DNA from: Phycisphaerales bacterium | Lineage (GTDB): Bacteria; Planctomycetota; Phycisphaerae; Sedimentisphaerales; Anaerobacaceae | Length of the DNA: 64,000 nt | Direction of reading: 5' to 3' | Assembly: GCA_003141315.1 (NCBI GenBank) | Contig: PLLP01000024.1 | Span: forward strand, 23,819 to 87,818 | Shown here: in pieces, positions 41,401-48,404 of the stretch | Layout of the letters: every line of letters starts with the position of its first letter | Position numbering within the stretch: the stretch's first letter is position 1 | The notes under the pieces: model-generated | The model's database searches: none | What the model saw: the letters and a program-made list of their open reading frames with translations, nothing else | Told to the model about the DNA's origin: nothing | Position numbers and translations under genes: made by a program

Positions 41401-42519
41401 ATTCAAAATGACGATGTCAAAAGATTGTTTGTTGGCCGCTAAAAACGACCGGATTTCTCCTGTGACGAATTTGAGGTTTGCCGAAAGCGAACCGGAAATT
41501 TGGAGATTGGCAGGCAGGGCAGAATTGATTTTTCGGATATATTCGGAATCCGGATAAGACCAGCAGACGGTTTGAGTTTGTTTGAGCTTTAGAAACTGCC
41601 GGCAGAGGTCGAGGCCTGTGCCGATAACGAGAATATTTTTTGCGTCGGGATTCTGGCAAAGTGCGAGGGCGGCGATTCTGCCGTTGGTTTCGTCATCGGG
41701 CATCGCCTCGACGACGGCAGCCTGGCTTACGGAGAGGAACTGGTTTTTGTAGCTGCCGTAAAGATATTCTGCCTGCGAGGTCTGAAATGAACCGGCGAGG
41801 GTGCCGGTGGTGGCAGGCTCACTGCGGGTCAGCCTGTTCCATTTTGTTGTTTGAAGGGAGTGCGAGATTTTTTTATCGATGCTAAAAACAAGACAGAGGA
41901 TAATGCAGGCAGGCAGGAGAAAGACAAGCCCGCCGTCGGCGGGTTTATACAGGTGCAGCAGTAGGATTGAAATTGAAACAAGCAGGGCGAGGAGAAAACA
42001 GATTTGAATTTGGCTTGCGCCAGCTGCGAGCAGGATAGTGACGGCAATGCCTCCAGCGAAAGAGCCGGCGGCCTCGATAATATAGACCCTTGAAATCGGA
42101 GCGGAATCGAATTGCCGAATCCATCGGCAGACAAGCGGAAATAGAAGGCCGGTAATCAGGCTTACCGGTGCGTTGACGAGAAGCGAAAGGAGTAAAATTG
42201 TGCGGATGGGCAGCAGGAGGAACGGGGGCTCTCTGAAAATGGTGCGGGCATGGATTATCAGCAGCATCTGCAGCAGAAGAGCGGGAAGATACGCCAGGAA
42301 AAGTAATTCGATTTTAATCTGCACTGTCTTGTCGTCGGCTGTAAATTTGTAGAGCAGTATCGAACCGGCGGCGACCCAGAAAAACCAGCTTGCAAAAAAT
42401 ACGGCGACGCAGATGTCGTTGCCTTCGAGATTGGTGAGGAATTCACGGAAGAGCAGCGTCTGGGCTGCGATAGTGAATAGACCATAAGAGAAGAGCAGAA
42501 ATTTACGGGCAAAACTCAT
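38497..42519 (-). CDS. Giant membrane fusion: spermidine-synthase-like + FMN-binding + NapH/NosR-like
   Basis: A 1340-residue protein, last of a four-gene operon. Order: about six membrane helices (1-215); a Rossmann domain of the spermidine-synthase/methyltransferase type (230-490: KNILVIGTGLDLCRQ, FDIVILNLPDPATSALNRYF, LRTGGIVAIRISGG); more helices (535-830); an FMN-binding domain (855-975) with DAVTGATISYN, where Thr956 fits the site flavinylated by ApbE; and a NapH/NosR-like membrane domain (1000-1280) with CGYLCPFGALQELVG (Cys1081, Cys1085) and CRFLCPTGAF (Cys1174, Cys1178). The soluble CxxCxxCxxxCP ferredoxin motifs that usually follow are missing. The last 80 residues are polar. The start overlaps the preceding stop (ATGA). 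Likely a trans-membrane electron carrier serving its partners; the substrate is unknown. Confidence 0.85.
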   Translation of the reverse strand: MSFARKFLLFSYGLFTIAAQTLLFREFLTNLEGNDICVAVFFASWFFWVAAGSILLYKFTADDKTVQIKIELLFLAYLPALLLQMLLIIHARTIFREPPFLLLPIRTILLLSLLVNAPVSLITGLLFPLVCRWIRQFDSAPISRVYIIEAAGSFAGGIAVTILLAAGASQIQICFLLALLVSISILLLHLYKPADGGLVFLLPACIILCLVFSIDKKISHSLQTTKWNRLTRSEPATTGTLAGSFQTSQAEYLYGSYKNQFLSVSQAAVVEAMPDDETNGRIAALALCQNPDAKNILVIGTGLDLCRQFLKLKQTQTVCWSYPDSEYIRKINSALPANLQISGSLSANLKFVTGEIRSFLAANKQSFDIVILNLPDPATSALNRYFTVQFFKQIKNSLRTGGIVAIRISGGENIMAAEITDLGASVKLTLEGVFSNLVLAPGGQTWFVASDSAAITGRPGILRDQFRKIDGSDAILPPDALLSIYLSDRAEKAVAAYDNPDISKKLLVNTDSKPLTFLFSLLLSAKQSGVSVSKFIKMLIPPGIIIFLIPVIVFAAVRLLYIFEKLRPNKMQFGSPHNDIRTTNYDTFDSSFLAFSAGATGIGSCIILMYLYQTQFGSLYLHIGIISSLFMLGLFFGAALVRFLLKKTEGRLFEILLAAVCIHALLLAAIPAGVDRLTKQWSSLSPEQTIIYDPVHLIFAAAFLFCGLCAGAYFPIAAKQFSDTAAATGTAASYLETADHVGAAAGSLLTGLLLVPILGITNALVFFIILILANIPPAVLKKYRHAEILPMSKTIHRTTRFGFVLFAVALTVILCSNILFFRPTVRQTQPAAVASFASLPQQTAESLAGALKIQPVSVQLSQEIAGYYKIYDSNERLAGFIFSSENFAPQISGFGGKINLAIFIDPAGKLLDFQIITSNETPEYLKKVIDKKNLLLGKYLFNRQPFSQTDAVTGATISYNAIIASLQTSAQEFARQELDKNKPSAETKETAVARPFDYAALFLAAAIAASLIIISLGGYKIRLAILLINFIVAGVLFNAQYSLVQVSNLLTLNLPAVAFGVAFLITAIVPVLVIIFGNIYCGYLCPFGALQELVGSVVPRRLKPSVPASISRNLTFVKYLLLFIFIIAFFVSRNQSTLSSDPLVSIFSRSITPYIITIAIVALAGSLFYTRLFCRFLCPTGAFLSILNRIAIFKKFLSPKRFRLRKSNITPAVQTDCIYRDPPKADRHLPEKITGIQKPPAKTLSSYILITVVAAAAIFISFATIRNFKNAFSAELIEPQNVQSAAPSSGNIDVQNIRSLIQQNKLSNREALFYNRLDGQNTKKTDQNSQPQPAGGRQTP

Positions 42520-44048
42520 TTATTTTCACCGAAGACTATTGCCTGAAAGACAAAAAAGGCTGTCCCTTCCTTCCAGGCATCGTCGGGCAGGCCGGCTTTG
42601 AGCGACAGGTTAGCGAGGGTTTCTTCTATGCCCCAGCCCTGTTCCGGTGCGACCTGCGGCAGGAAGACGGCGGATTTGCCGGCCTTTCGCAGGATGATAC
42701 CGTCGATTCCGATTATGATATCCTTATATGATGAAACAGACGTCGGCAGTGTGAGTGCGGAAATTTCGATGGTGATATCGTTGCATTCGGCAATACTAAC
42801 AGGGTTGAATCGCAAGTCGTTGACGGCGGCGTTGACGGCGTTGGACATTACGGATTTATACAGAGGCTGGCTGGGCAGCAGTTCGCCGATACAGCCTCGC
42901 AACTGCTTATTTTTATTGAGAGTGACAAAGGCGGCCTGCGTCCGTTTCATTGCCTCGTTCGGCTGTATGCCGAGCTGTGCGGCTTCCGGCATTTTGTTGT
43001 TCTTCAGATAGAAGACAATAGTTTTTCGAGCCAGGATAAGGAGATTTTTTTTATCCTGCTCAGAGAGATTGCTGCCGGCGGATTTTTGTTCCGCTTTTGG
43101 TTTTTCCTGCCACTTGCCGCTGAATGTAATTGCCAGGTAGCTTACCGAGTTTGTGAAGTCGCTGGTCAACTGGCCTGATGTCTGGTATTTGACAAGGTCG
43201 GCCTTCGCGTTTTCAGGGAGCATCGAGAGCAGCACCGATATCGGGACGTATCCGCATATTGTGTCGGAGGTCTGTTGCCGGTATTTTAAGAAACCAGTTG
43301 CATCGAGCGCTTCTATATATTTATACGCGCCCATATCCAGCTCTTTTAATTTTTCGGGTATGTTTTCGGTGAAGGGGACATACTGGTAATTGGCTCCGTA
43401 ATGGGTGAAATCGGAGCTTGCGACGACGAGCGTATCCTGGTCGATAAGCGTTTGCAAAACAGCGGCGGCCTTTTCGATTGTGCCGGGTGAGCATTGGCCT
43501 GCGACAATCGGGACGAGTTTGAAATCGGCAAATTTATATTGAAGCAGCGGAAGCTCAATCTGGATGCTGTGTTCGCCCTGCAGTACCTGCGGCAGATTTT
43601 TAAACAGGCTGTTCCTGAGGAGGCTGTCGACAAATTCGGTATCGATGGGGATTTTGCCGAGCGGCGTCTGAAAATAGTCGGCCTTCGGAACCGCGAAACT
43701 TTCCTCCATCGCGGAATAATGACTTGGCCCGATGACGATTACCCTTTTGAATTTCCGGTCGATGGTATTCAGAGCCGATACGGCGGTTGTGCCGCTGTAC
43801 TGGTAGCCGGCGTGCGGCAGGATAAGGGTGATTATGTCGGCTTTGGTAGGGCCGTCTGCCTTTTGAAACATCTGGTAGATTTGGTTTTTTAGCCCGTTGG
43901 CATCGGCAGGATACCAGCTGCCGGCAATCGTTGACTGGATTACAACGCTGTTCGGCTCAGCCGATACGGTGCGAAATGAAAAAACAATGATGGCTGCGAA
44001 AAAAGTTAAAAGTAAGTTTCTTTTTTTTATATTAAACATATCAGCCAC
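42516..44048 (-). CDS. amrB-amrA: Secreted Memo-AMMECR1 fusion (AmmeMemoRadiSam proteins B and A)
   Basis: A 510-residue fusion of two conserved families. An N-terminal hydrophobic signal (NLLLTFFAAIIVFSFRTVSA, residues 11-30) predicts export or anchoring. Residues 35-310 form a Memo domain with metal-ligand equivalents His79 (LPHAGYQYSG), His110 (GPSHYSAME) and Cys265 (DTICGYVPIS), plus Asp213/His216 in SSDFTHYG. Residues 330-505 form AMMECR1 with the signature LRGCIGEL (383-390). The three-part AmmeMemoRadiSam set has no established reaction; human MEMO1 binds iron or copper. Export of the two domains while the radical SAM enzyme stays cytosolic is notable. It overlaps neighbours on both sides; MFNIKKRN at 44039 is an alternative start. 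Confidence 0.92.
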   Translation of the reverse strand: MADMFNIKKRNLLLTFFAAIIVFSFRTVSAEPNSVVIQSTIAGSWYPADANGLKNQIYQMFQKADGPTKADIITLILPHAGYQYSGTTAVSALNTIDRKFKRVIVIGPSHYSAMEESFAVPKADYFQTPLGKIPIDTEFVDSLLRNSLFKNLPQVLQGEHSIQIELPLLQYKFADFKLVPIVAGQCSPGTIEKAAAVLQTLIDQDTLVVASSDFTHYGANYQYVPFTENIPEKLKELDMGAYKYIEALDATGFLKYRQQTSDTICGYVPISVLLSMLPENAKADLVKYQTSGQLTSDFTNSVSYLAITFSGKWQEKPKAEQKSAGSNLSEQDKKNLLILARKTIVFYLKNNKMPEAAQLGIQPNEAMKRTQAAFVTLNKNKQLRGCIGELLPSQPLYKSVMSNAVNAAVNDLRFNPVSIAECNDITIEISALTLPTSVSSYKDIIIGIDGIILRKAGKSAVFLPQVAPEQGWGIEETLANLSLKAGLPDDAWKEGTAFFVFQAIVFGENK

Positions 44049-44244
44049 TCCATTTACTATTTTTATCTATATTAAATAGGGGTTTTATTTGGCCGGGATA
44101 ATTTTTTAAAGCGGCTGCCCTTACAAATACTTTTACGGATTTATCCATTATCTCCGCAGCGGATTTTTTTGTAAGCGTCCAGCCACCTGTTATCGCAGCG
44201 ACGGTGGCGATGAGCATTCCTTTTAGAAAGTTTCTTCTCGTCAT
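44041..44244 (-). CDS. Small Tat-signal protein of the AmmeMemoRadiSam operon
   Basis: A 67-residue protein. MTRRNFLKGMLIATVAAITG is a Tat signal (twin Arg at 3-4, Phe-Leu-Lys, hydrophobic core 9-20). The mature part of about 40 residues (SAAEIMDKSVKVFVRAAALKNYPG..., PLFNIDKNSKWSG) has no Cys or His and matches nothing I recognise. Its start overlaps the radical SAM stop (TGA/ATG at 44241-44244) and its stop overlaps the Memo start, so it is made in step with both. A longer in-frame start at 44286 lies inside the radical SAM gene and lacks the Tat motif at its head. It could be the target or cofactor carrier of the system; that is conjecture. Confidence 0.75.
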   Translation of the reverse strand: MTRRNFLKGMLIATVAAITGGWTLTKKSAAEIMDKSVKVFVRAAALKNYPGQIKPLFNIDKNSKWSG

Positions 44245-45212
44245 TTCCAGACTCCGTAAATTTTGCGATTGCAGTTGGGGCAACAACCATCCTTTAACCT
44301 GTTCTGCAGGACCGTGTAGCCGCTGCGTTCGATAAGCAATTTTTTACATTTCGGGCAGATTGTATTCTGTCCGTCTTTGCTCGCGATGTTTCCAATATAA
44401 ACGAAATCCATTCCTTCTTCCATCGCAATTTGCCGGGCCTGTTCGAGCGTCTCCGGGGACGTGGGCGGCAGATGGGTGAGCTTGTAAAGCGGAAAGAAGC
44501 GGGAAAAATGAAGGGGGATGTCGCTTCCGAGATTGTCTCGAATCCACCGGACAAGCTGGCGAATCTGGTCAGGATTATCATTAAGAGTCGGGATTACCAG
44601 ATTCGTAATTTCCAGATGCACGCCCGCCGCCTTTGTAGCGATGAGGGCATCCTGGACGGGCTTTAAGGTTGCCGAGCAGATTTTACGATAAAAATCATCG
44701 GTAATTCCCTTTAAATCAATATTCGCGGCGTCGGTATATTCGAGCAGTTGTTTTAACGGCTCCTCGTTTATGTAGGCTGCGGTGACGAGGATATTTTTCA
44801 GGTTATGGCTTTTTGCGAGCTTCGAGGTGTCGAGTGTATATTCGTAATAGGCGACGGGGTCGGTGTATGTGTAGGCGATTGAAGGGCATTTGTGTTGGCC
44901 GGCCAGCTCGATAATCTTTTCGGGCGGGCAATCGTAGGCCGGTACTTCTGCCGGGGATGCCTGCGAGATTTCCCAGTTCTGGCAGAATATGCAGTGGAGG
45001 TTGCAGCCGACGGTTGCCAGTGAAAGTGCGGCACTTGAGGGCAGATAATGGAAGAGCGGTTTTTTCTCGACGGGGTCAACGTTAATCGAGCAGGGGTAGC
45101 CGTAGACCACCGACCGCAGGGCGCCGTCGATATTGATTCTGATGCGGCAGTTGCCGCTCTGACCCTGTTCGAGGACACAGGCCTTCGGGCATAATTGGCA
45201 CTGCACTTTCAT
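44241..45212 (-). CDS. amrS: AmmeMemoRadiSam system radical SAM enzyme
   Basis: A 323-residue cytosolic radical SAM protein. The [4Fe-4S]-SAM motif is CNLHCIFCQNW (Cys70, Cys74, Cys77). N-terminal cysteines 5, 8, 12 and 22 (CQLCPKACVLEQGQSGNC) and C-terminal pairs ICPKCKKLL and CCPNCNRKI probably bind a second cluster or zinc. The phrases YTYTDPVAYYEY, NIDLKGITDDFY and LEITNLVIPTLND are typical of this subfamily, related to pyruvate formate-lyase activating enzymes. It is the first gene of the operon that continues with the Tat protein, the Memo-AMMECR1 fusion and the giant redox protein. The reaction is unknown; glycyl-radical activation or protein/metabolite modification are options. Confidence 0.95.
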   Translation of the reverse strand: MKVQCQLCPKACVLEQGQSGNCRIRINIDGALRSVVYGYPCSINVDPVEKKPLFHYLPSSAALSLATVGCNLHCIFCQNWEISQASPAEVPAYDCPPEKIIELAGQHKCPSIAYTYTDPVAYYEYTLDTSKLAKSHNLKNILVTAAYINEEPLKQLLEYTDAANIDLKGITDDFYRKICSATLKPVQDALIATKAAGVHLEITNLVIPTLNDNPDQIRQLVRWIRDNLGSDIPLHFSRFFPLYKLTHLPPTSPETLEQARQIAMEEGMDFVYIGNIASKDGQNTICPKCKKLLIERSGYTVLQNRLKDGCCPNCNRKIYGVWK

Positions 45213-45762
45213 AGTGATTGCTGCCTTAGCTATCCAGCATTTGTTTCGGGATTATTATAATATATTACGAGTTGCCAGTCAAAGACCCCGCCGCGGCGGA
45301 GATGACTAATTTCACCGCTCCTTCGATTTTACTCAGGACGGTGAGCCTGTCGAACCGAGAGTTCGTGAAGAACGCAGAGAAATAATTATTATTCTGACTA
45401 CTGTATTCTGTCTTCTGTTTTCTGTCTTATGCACCCCATTTGTGTCTGCTTTAAAAATATCGGCATAGACAATGTGCGGATTAACGATTTATCGATGAAA
45501 AAAGGCTCAGGAAACACAAAAAGGCCTTTTTGATACTATAACAAGCCTTTCCTGCGAGATTTTCCCCTCACTGGTTTCTGATATGTAAAACGGGTATCTG
45601 CCCTTTGCTGTTGTGTTTCTGTTTCAACCTGAAAATATTATGGAATTCTCTTGCAATTCATACCGCCTTCAAAGTAAAATTATATTCGGTAATTTCGGAG
45701 AGTTTTGCGAGGTTTTTTTTCATCTAAAAAAATTCGGCTTTTTTGTTTTAGGAGTCAACAAA
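45213..45762. other. Divergent intergenic region with a dispersed repeat
   Basis: No gene. Contains the REP-like element at 45320-45356, a TTCTGTCTTCTG-type low-complexity run near 45405-45430, and the leader of the LVIVD protein gene. An in-frame upstream start at 45613 would add 50 residues ahead of a good signal peptide and is not credible. Confidence 0.6.
45320..45356 (-). repeat. Dispersed REP-like element, second copy
   Basis: Reverse complement reads GGTTCGACAGGCTCACCGTC followed by CTGAGTAAAATCGAAGG; 33 of 36 positions equal 14921-14956. Confidence 0.8.
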
Positions 45763-47757
45763 ATGAAAAGGGTGTTTTTCTTATTCTGTTTGGCGTTTTG
45801 TCTTTTTTCACCATCGTTTCTCAATGCTGATATCCCTGTCGAGCTTGTCGGCCAGTTAGCTGGCGGACCAAGCCAGGCTGTTGCTGTTTCGGGAAATTAC
45901 GCTTATGTAGGTATGGGGTTATTGCTTCAAATTTTAGATGTGAATATCCCTTCGAATCCCATAAAACTGGGTCAGGTTGTCCTGCAGGATTCTGTTCAAG
46001 ACGTAGCCATAAGCGGAAACTACGCTTATGTGGCTGATGATTATTACGGCCTTGTGATAATAGATATCAGCAATCCTTCCGCACCTTCATACACCGGCGG
46101 ATATAATACGAGCGGCTATGCCTATGGCGTAGCCGTTAGCGGAAATTATGCATACATAGCTGATTATTCTTACGGCCTTGCAATAATAGACATCAGCAAT
46201 CCTTCCGCACCTTCTTATGTCGGCGGATATGATACGGGCACAGCTTATGACGTAGCTGTAAGCGGAAACTACGCTTATGTGGCTGATGTTTCCTCCGGCC
46301 TTGTGATAATAGATATCAGCAATCCCTCTGCACCTTCTTATGTCGGCGAATATAATACGGGCGGATATGCTAAAGACATAGCCGTAAGCGGAAACTATGC
46401 TTATGTGGCTGATGCTTATTACCGCCTTGTGATAATAATAGATATCTCCAATCCCTCCGCACCTTCTTATGTCGGCGGATATGATACAGGCGGATACGCT
46501 GAAGGCGTAGCCATAAGCGGAAATTATGCATACATAGCTGATTATTCTTACGGCCTTGTGGTAATAGATATCAGCAATCCCTCTGCACCTTCTTATGTCG
46601 GCGGATATGATACGAGCGGATATACCTGGGGTATAGCCGTAAGCGGAAACTACGCTTATGTGGCTGATGGTGATTCCGGCCTTGCAATAATAGGCATCAG
46701 CAATCCTTCCGCACCCTCTTATGTCGGCGGATATAATGATACAAGATACGCTCGGGGCGTCGCTGTAAGCGGAAACTACGCTTATGTGGCTGATGATTAT
46801 TACGGCCTTGTGATAATAGATATTAACAATCCTTCCGTACCTTCTTATATAGGCGGATATAATACGATCAGCGATGCTTACGATGTAGCCGTAAGCGGAA
46901 ACTACGCTTATGTGGCTGATTATCATTACGGCCTTGTGATAATAGATATCTCCAATCCCTCTGCACCTGTCCGTGTCGGCAAATATAGTACGGCCGGAAA
47001 TGCTCGGGGCGTCGCTGTAAGCGGAAACTACGCTTATGTGGCTAATACTTACGGCTTTGCAATAATAGACATCAGCAATCCCTCCGCACCCTCTTATGCC
47101 GGCGGATATTATAGCGGAAGTGCTCGGGGCGTAGTTGTTAGCGGAAACTATGCTTATGTGGCTGATGGTTCTTCCGGCCTTGCAATAATAGACATCAGCA
47201 ATCCCTCTGCACCCTCTTATGTCGGCGGATATAATACGAGCGGCTATGCTTATGGCGTAGCCGTAAGCGGAAACTATGCTTATGTGGCTGATGATTCCGC
47301 CGGCCTTGCAATAATAGACATCAGCAATCCCTCTGCACCTTCTTATGTCGGTGGATATGATACAAGTGGATGGGCCTGGGGTGTAGCTGTAAGCGGAAAC
47401 TACGCTTATGTGGCGGATGTTTCCTCCGGCCTTGCAATAATAGACATCTCCAATCCTTTCTCGCCTTCATACATCGGTGGATATAATACAAGCGGACATG
47501 CTTACGATGTAGCCGTAAGCGGAAACTACATTTATGTAGCTGATGACTACGGCGGCCTTGTAATCCTACGAATGCGGCCGGGAGATTTCGACACAGACGG
47601 TGATATTGATTTTGCTGACTTGCAGGAATTTTGCGGGTATTGGCTTTCGACCGGCTGCGAACAGCCTTATGGCTGTGAAGGGGCAGACCTCGACAACGAT
47701 ACCGATGTCGATTTCAATGATTTTAAACTATTCGCCCAGAACTGGCTTACAGAATAA
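45763..47757 (+). CDS. Secreted LVIVD-repeat protein with dockerin-like C-terminus
   Basis: A 664-residue extracellular protein. The start at 45763 was chosen because AGGAG (45750-45754) precedes it and it opens with a signal peptide (MKRVFFLFCLAFCLFSPSFLNA). Fourteen tandem units of about 42 residues follow, each like VAVSGNYAYVADDYYGLVII plus DISNPSAPSYVGGY, the LVIVD repeat that folds into beta-propellers. The DNA repeats are also near-identical, so the number may vary by recombination. The last 60 residues carry two Ca-binding dockerin-like loops, DTDGDIDFADL and DNDTDVDFNDF, each followed by an aromatic-Trp helix. In planctomycetes such ends likely serve surface attachment instead of a cellulosome. 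Role: probably adhesion or scaffold. Confidence 0.9.
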   Translation: MKRVFFLFCLAFCLFSPSFLNADIPVELVGQLAGGPSQAVAVSGNYAYVGMGLLLQILDVNIPSNPIKLGQVVLQDSVQDVAISGNYAYVADDYYGLVIIDISNPSAPSYTGGYNTSGYAYGVAVSGNYAYIADYSYGLAIIDISNPSAPSYVGGYDTGTAYDVAVSGNYAYVADVSSGLVIIDISNPSAPSYVGEYNTGGYAKDIAVSGNYAYVADAYYRLVIIIDISNPSAPSYVGGYDTGGYAEGVAISGNYAYIADYSYGLVVIDISNPSAPSYVGGYDTSGYTWGIAVSGNYAYVADGDSGLAIIGISNPSAPSYVGGYNDTRYARGVAVSGNYAYVADDYYGLVIIDINNPSVPSYIGGYNTISDAYDVAVSGNYAYVADYHYGLVIIDISNPSAPVRVGKYSTAGNARGVAVSGNYAYVANTYGFAIIDISNPSAPSYAGGYYSGSARGVVVSGNYAYVADGSSGLAIIDISNPSAPSYVGGYNTSGYAYGVAVSGNYAYVADDSAGLAIIDISNPSAPSYVGGYDTSGWAWGVAVSGNYAYVADVSSGLAIIDISNPFSPSYIGGYNTSGHAYDVAVSGNYIYVADDYGGLVILRMRPGDFDTDGDIDFADLQEFCGYWLSTGCEQPYGCEGADLDNDTDVDFNDFKLFAQNWLTE

Positions 47758-48404
47758 CTCTAATTGCCGACCAGCAATCTTGAATTCGACCTGTGAAGCA
47801 TAAGTCCGAAAAATGATTCGGTCTTTTTGATATTGAAAATGCAGTTTTTGCAGTTTGCAATCGTTAAATGTGAATTCGCATTTCAGAAATGTAAATTAGC
47901 AATCAACAGATGTAATTTTACAATCGTCAATTGTAAGCTTGCTAAGCCTCATATCAAGCTTGATATATCGCAAAGCAAATATGAGACATCGCATTTTATA
48001 TATGAAATGCTTTGGAAGCAATTTACTTTGTCACGGAGGATATGTGAAAAATGACAGAGCAATTCGCCCTTGCTGTTGCTTCGGTGGACAAGTCTGCAGT
48101 TAAGTTTTTGTTACCCGCTCCACGCTGTACGCTAATCCCTAACCCCTATATCCTATCCCCTAAATACAAAAACACTTGCTTTTTTTGGGATTTTGATTTT
48201 AATACGTTGCCTGCACCGGAATTAACAGGCAAGATGATACTTCGACAGCGACAAAACCTCGCAGGGTTAAAATCGCTGCTCAGTATCAATCCTGAGCAGA
48301 TTCCGGCCTAAAAGCCGGAGAGTCGAAGGATTGATTATCCGTTTTTTAACTTCTTACTTGCTGCGGCGGGCGGCAGCAGGGCAGTAATGTGAAAGGTGCA
48401 AAAT
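47758..48404. other. Intergenic region, AT-rich with degenerate repeats and hairpins
   Basis: No credible gene: two short frames (47827-48054, 48051-48311) have biased, non-family sequence. At 47838-47945 a degenerate unit like TTTGCAATCGTTAAATGTGA recurs in imperfect form. Hairpins CTGCTCAG...CTGAGCAG (about 48280-48302) and TCCGGC...GCCGGA (about 48302-48318) precede the aminotransferase gene but have no T-run directly behind them. Confidence 0.5.

Noticed and set aside
45613..45762. 50-codon N-terminal extension of the LVIVD protein
   Set aside because: Places residues ahead of a clear signal peptide that has its own AGGAG site.
46087..46926. Long antisense frame (279 residues) opposite the LVIVD repeats
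   Set aside because: It is the periodic complement of the repeats; its repetitive IIISHISVVSAYG sequence follows from that and has no start signal.
45870..47570. Regularly spaced near-identical repeats considered as a CRISPR array
   Set aside because: Units are about 126 bp, stay in frame and encode LVIVD repeats; no short spacer-repeat pattern or cas genes.
47827..48311. Two short + strand frames between the LVIVD gene and the aminotransferase
   Set aside because: Composition is biased (repeated KC/IV phrases), no ribosome-binding site, no domain; the DNA is a degenerate repeat.
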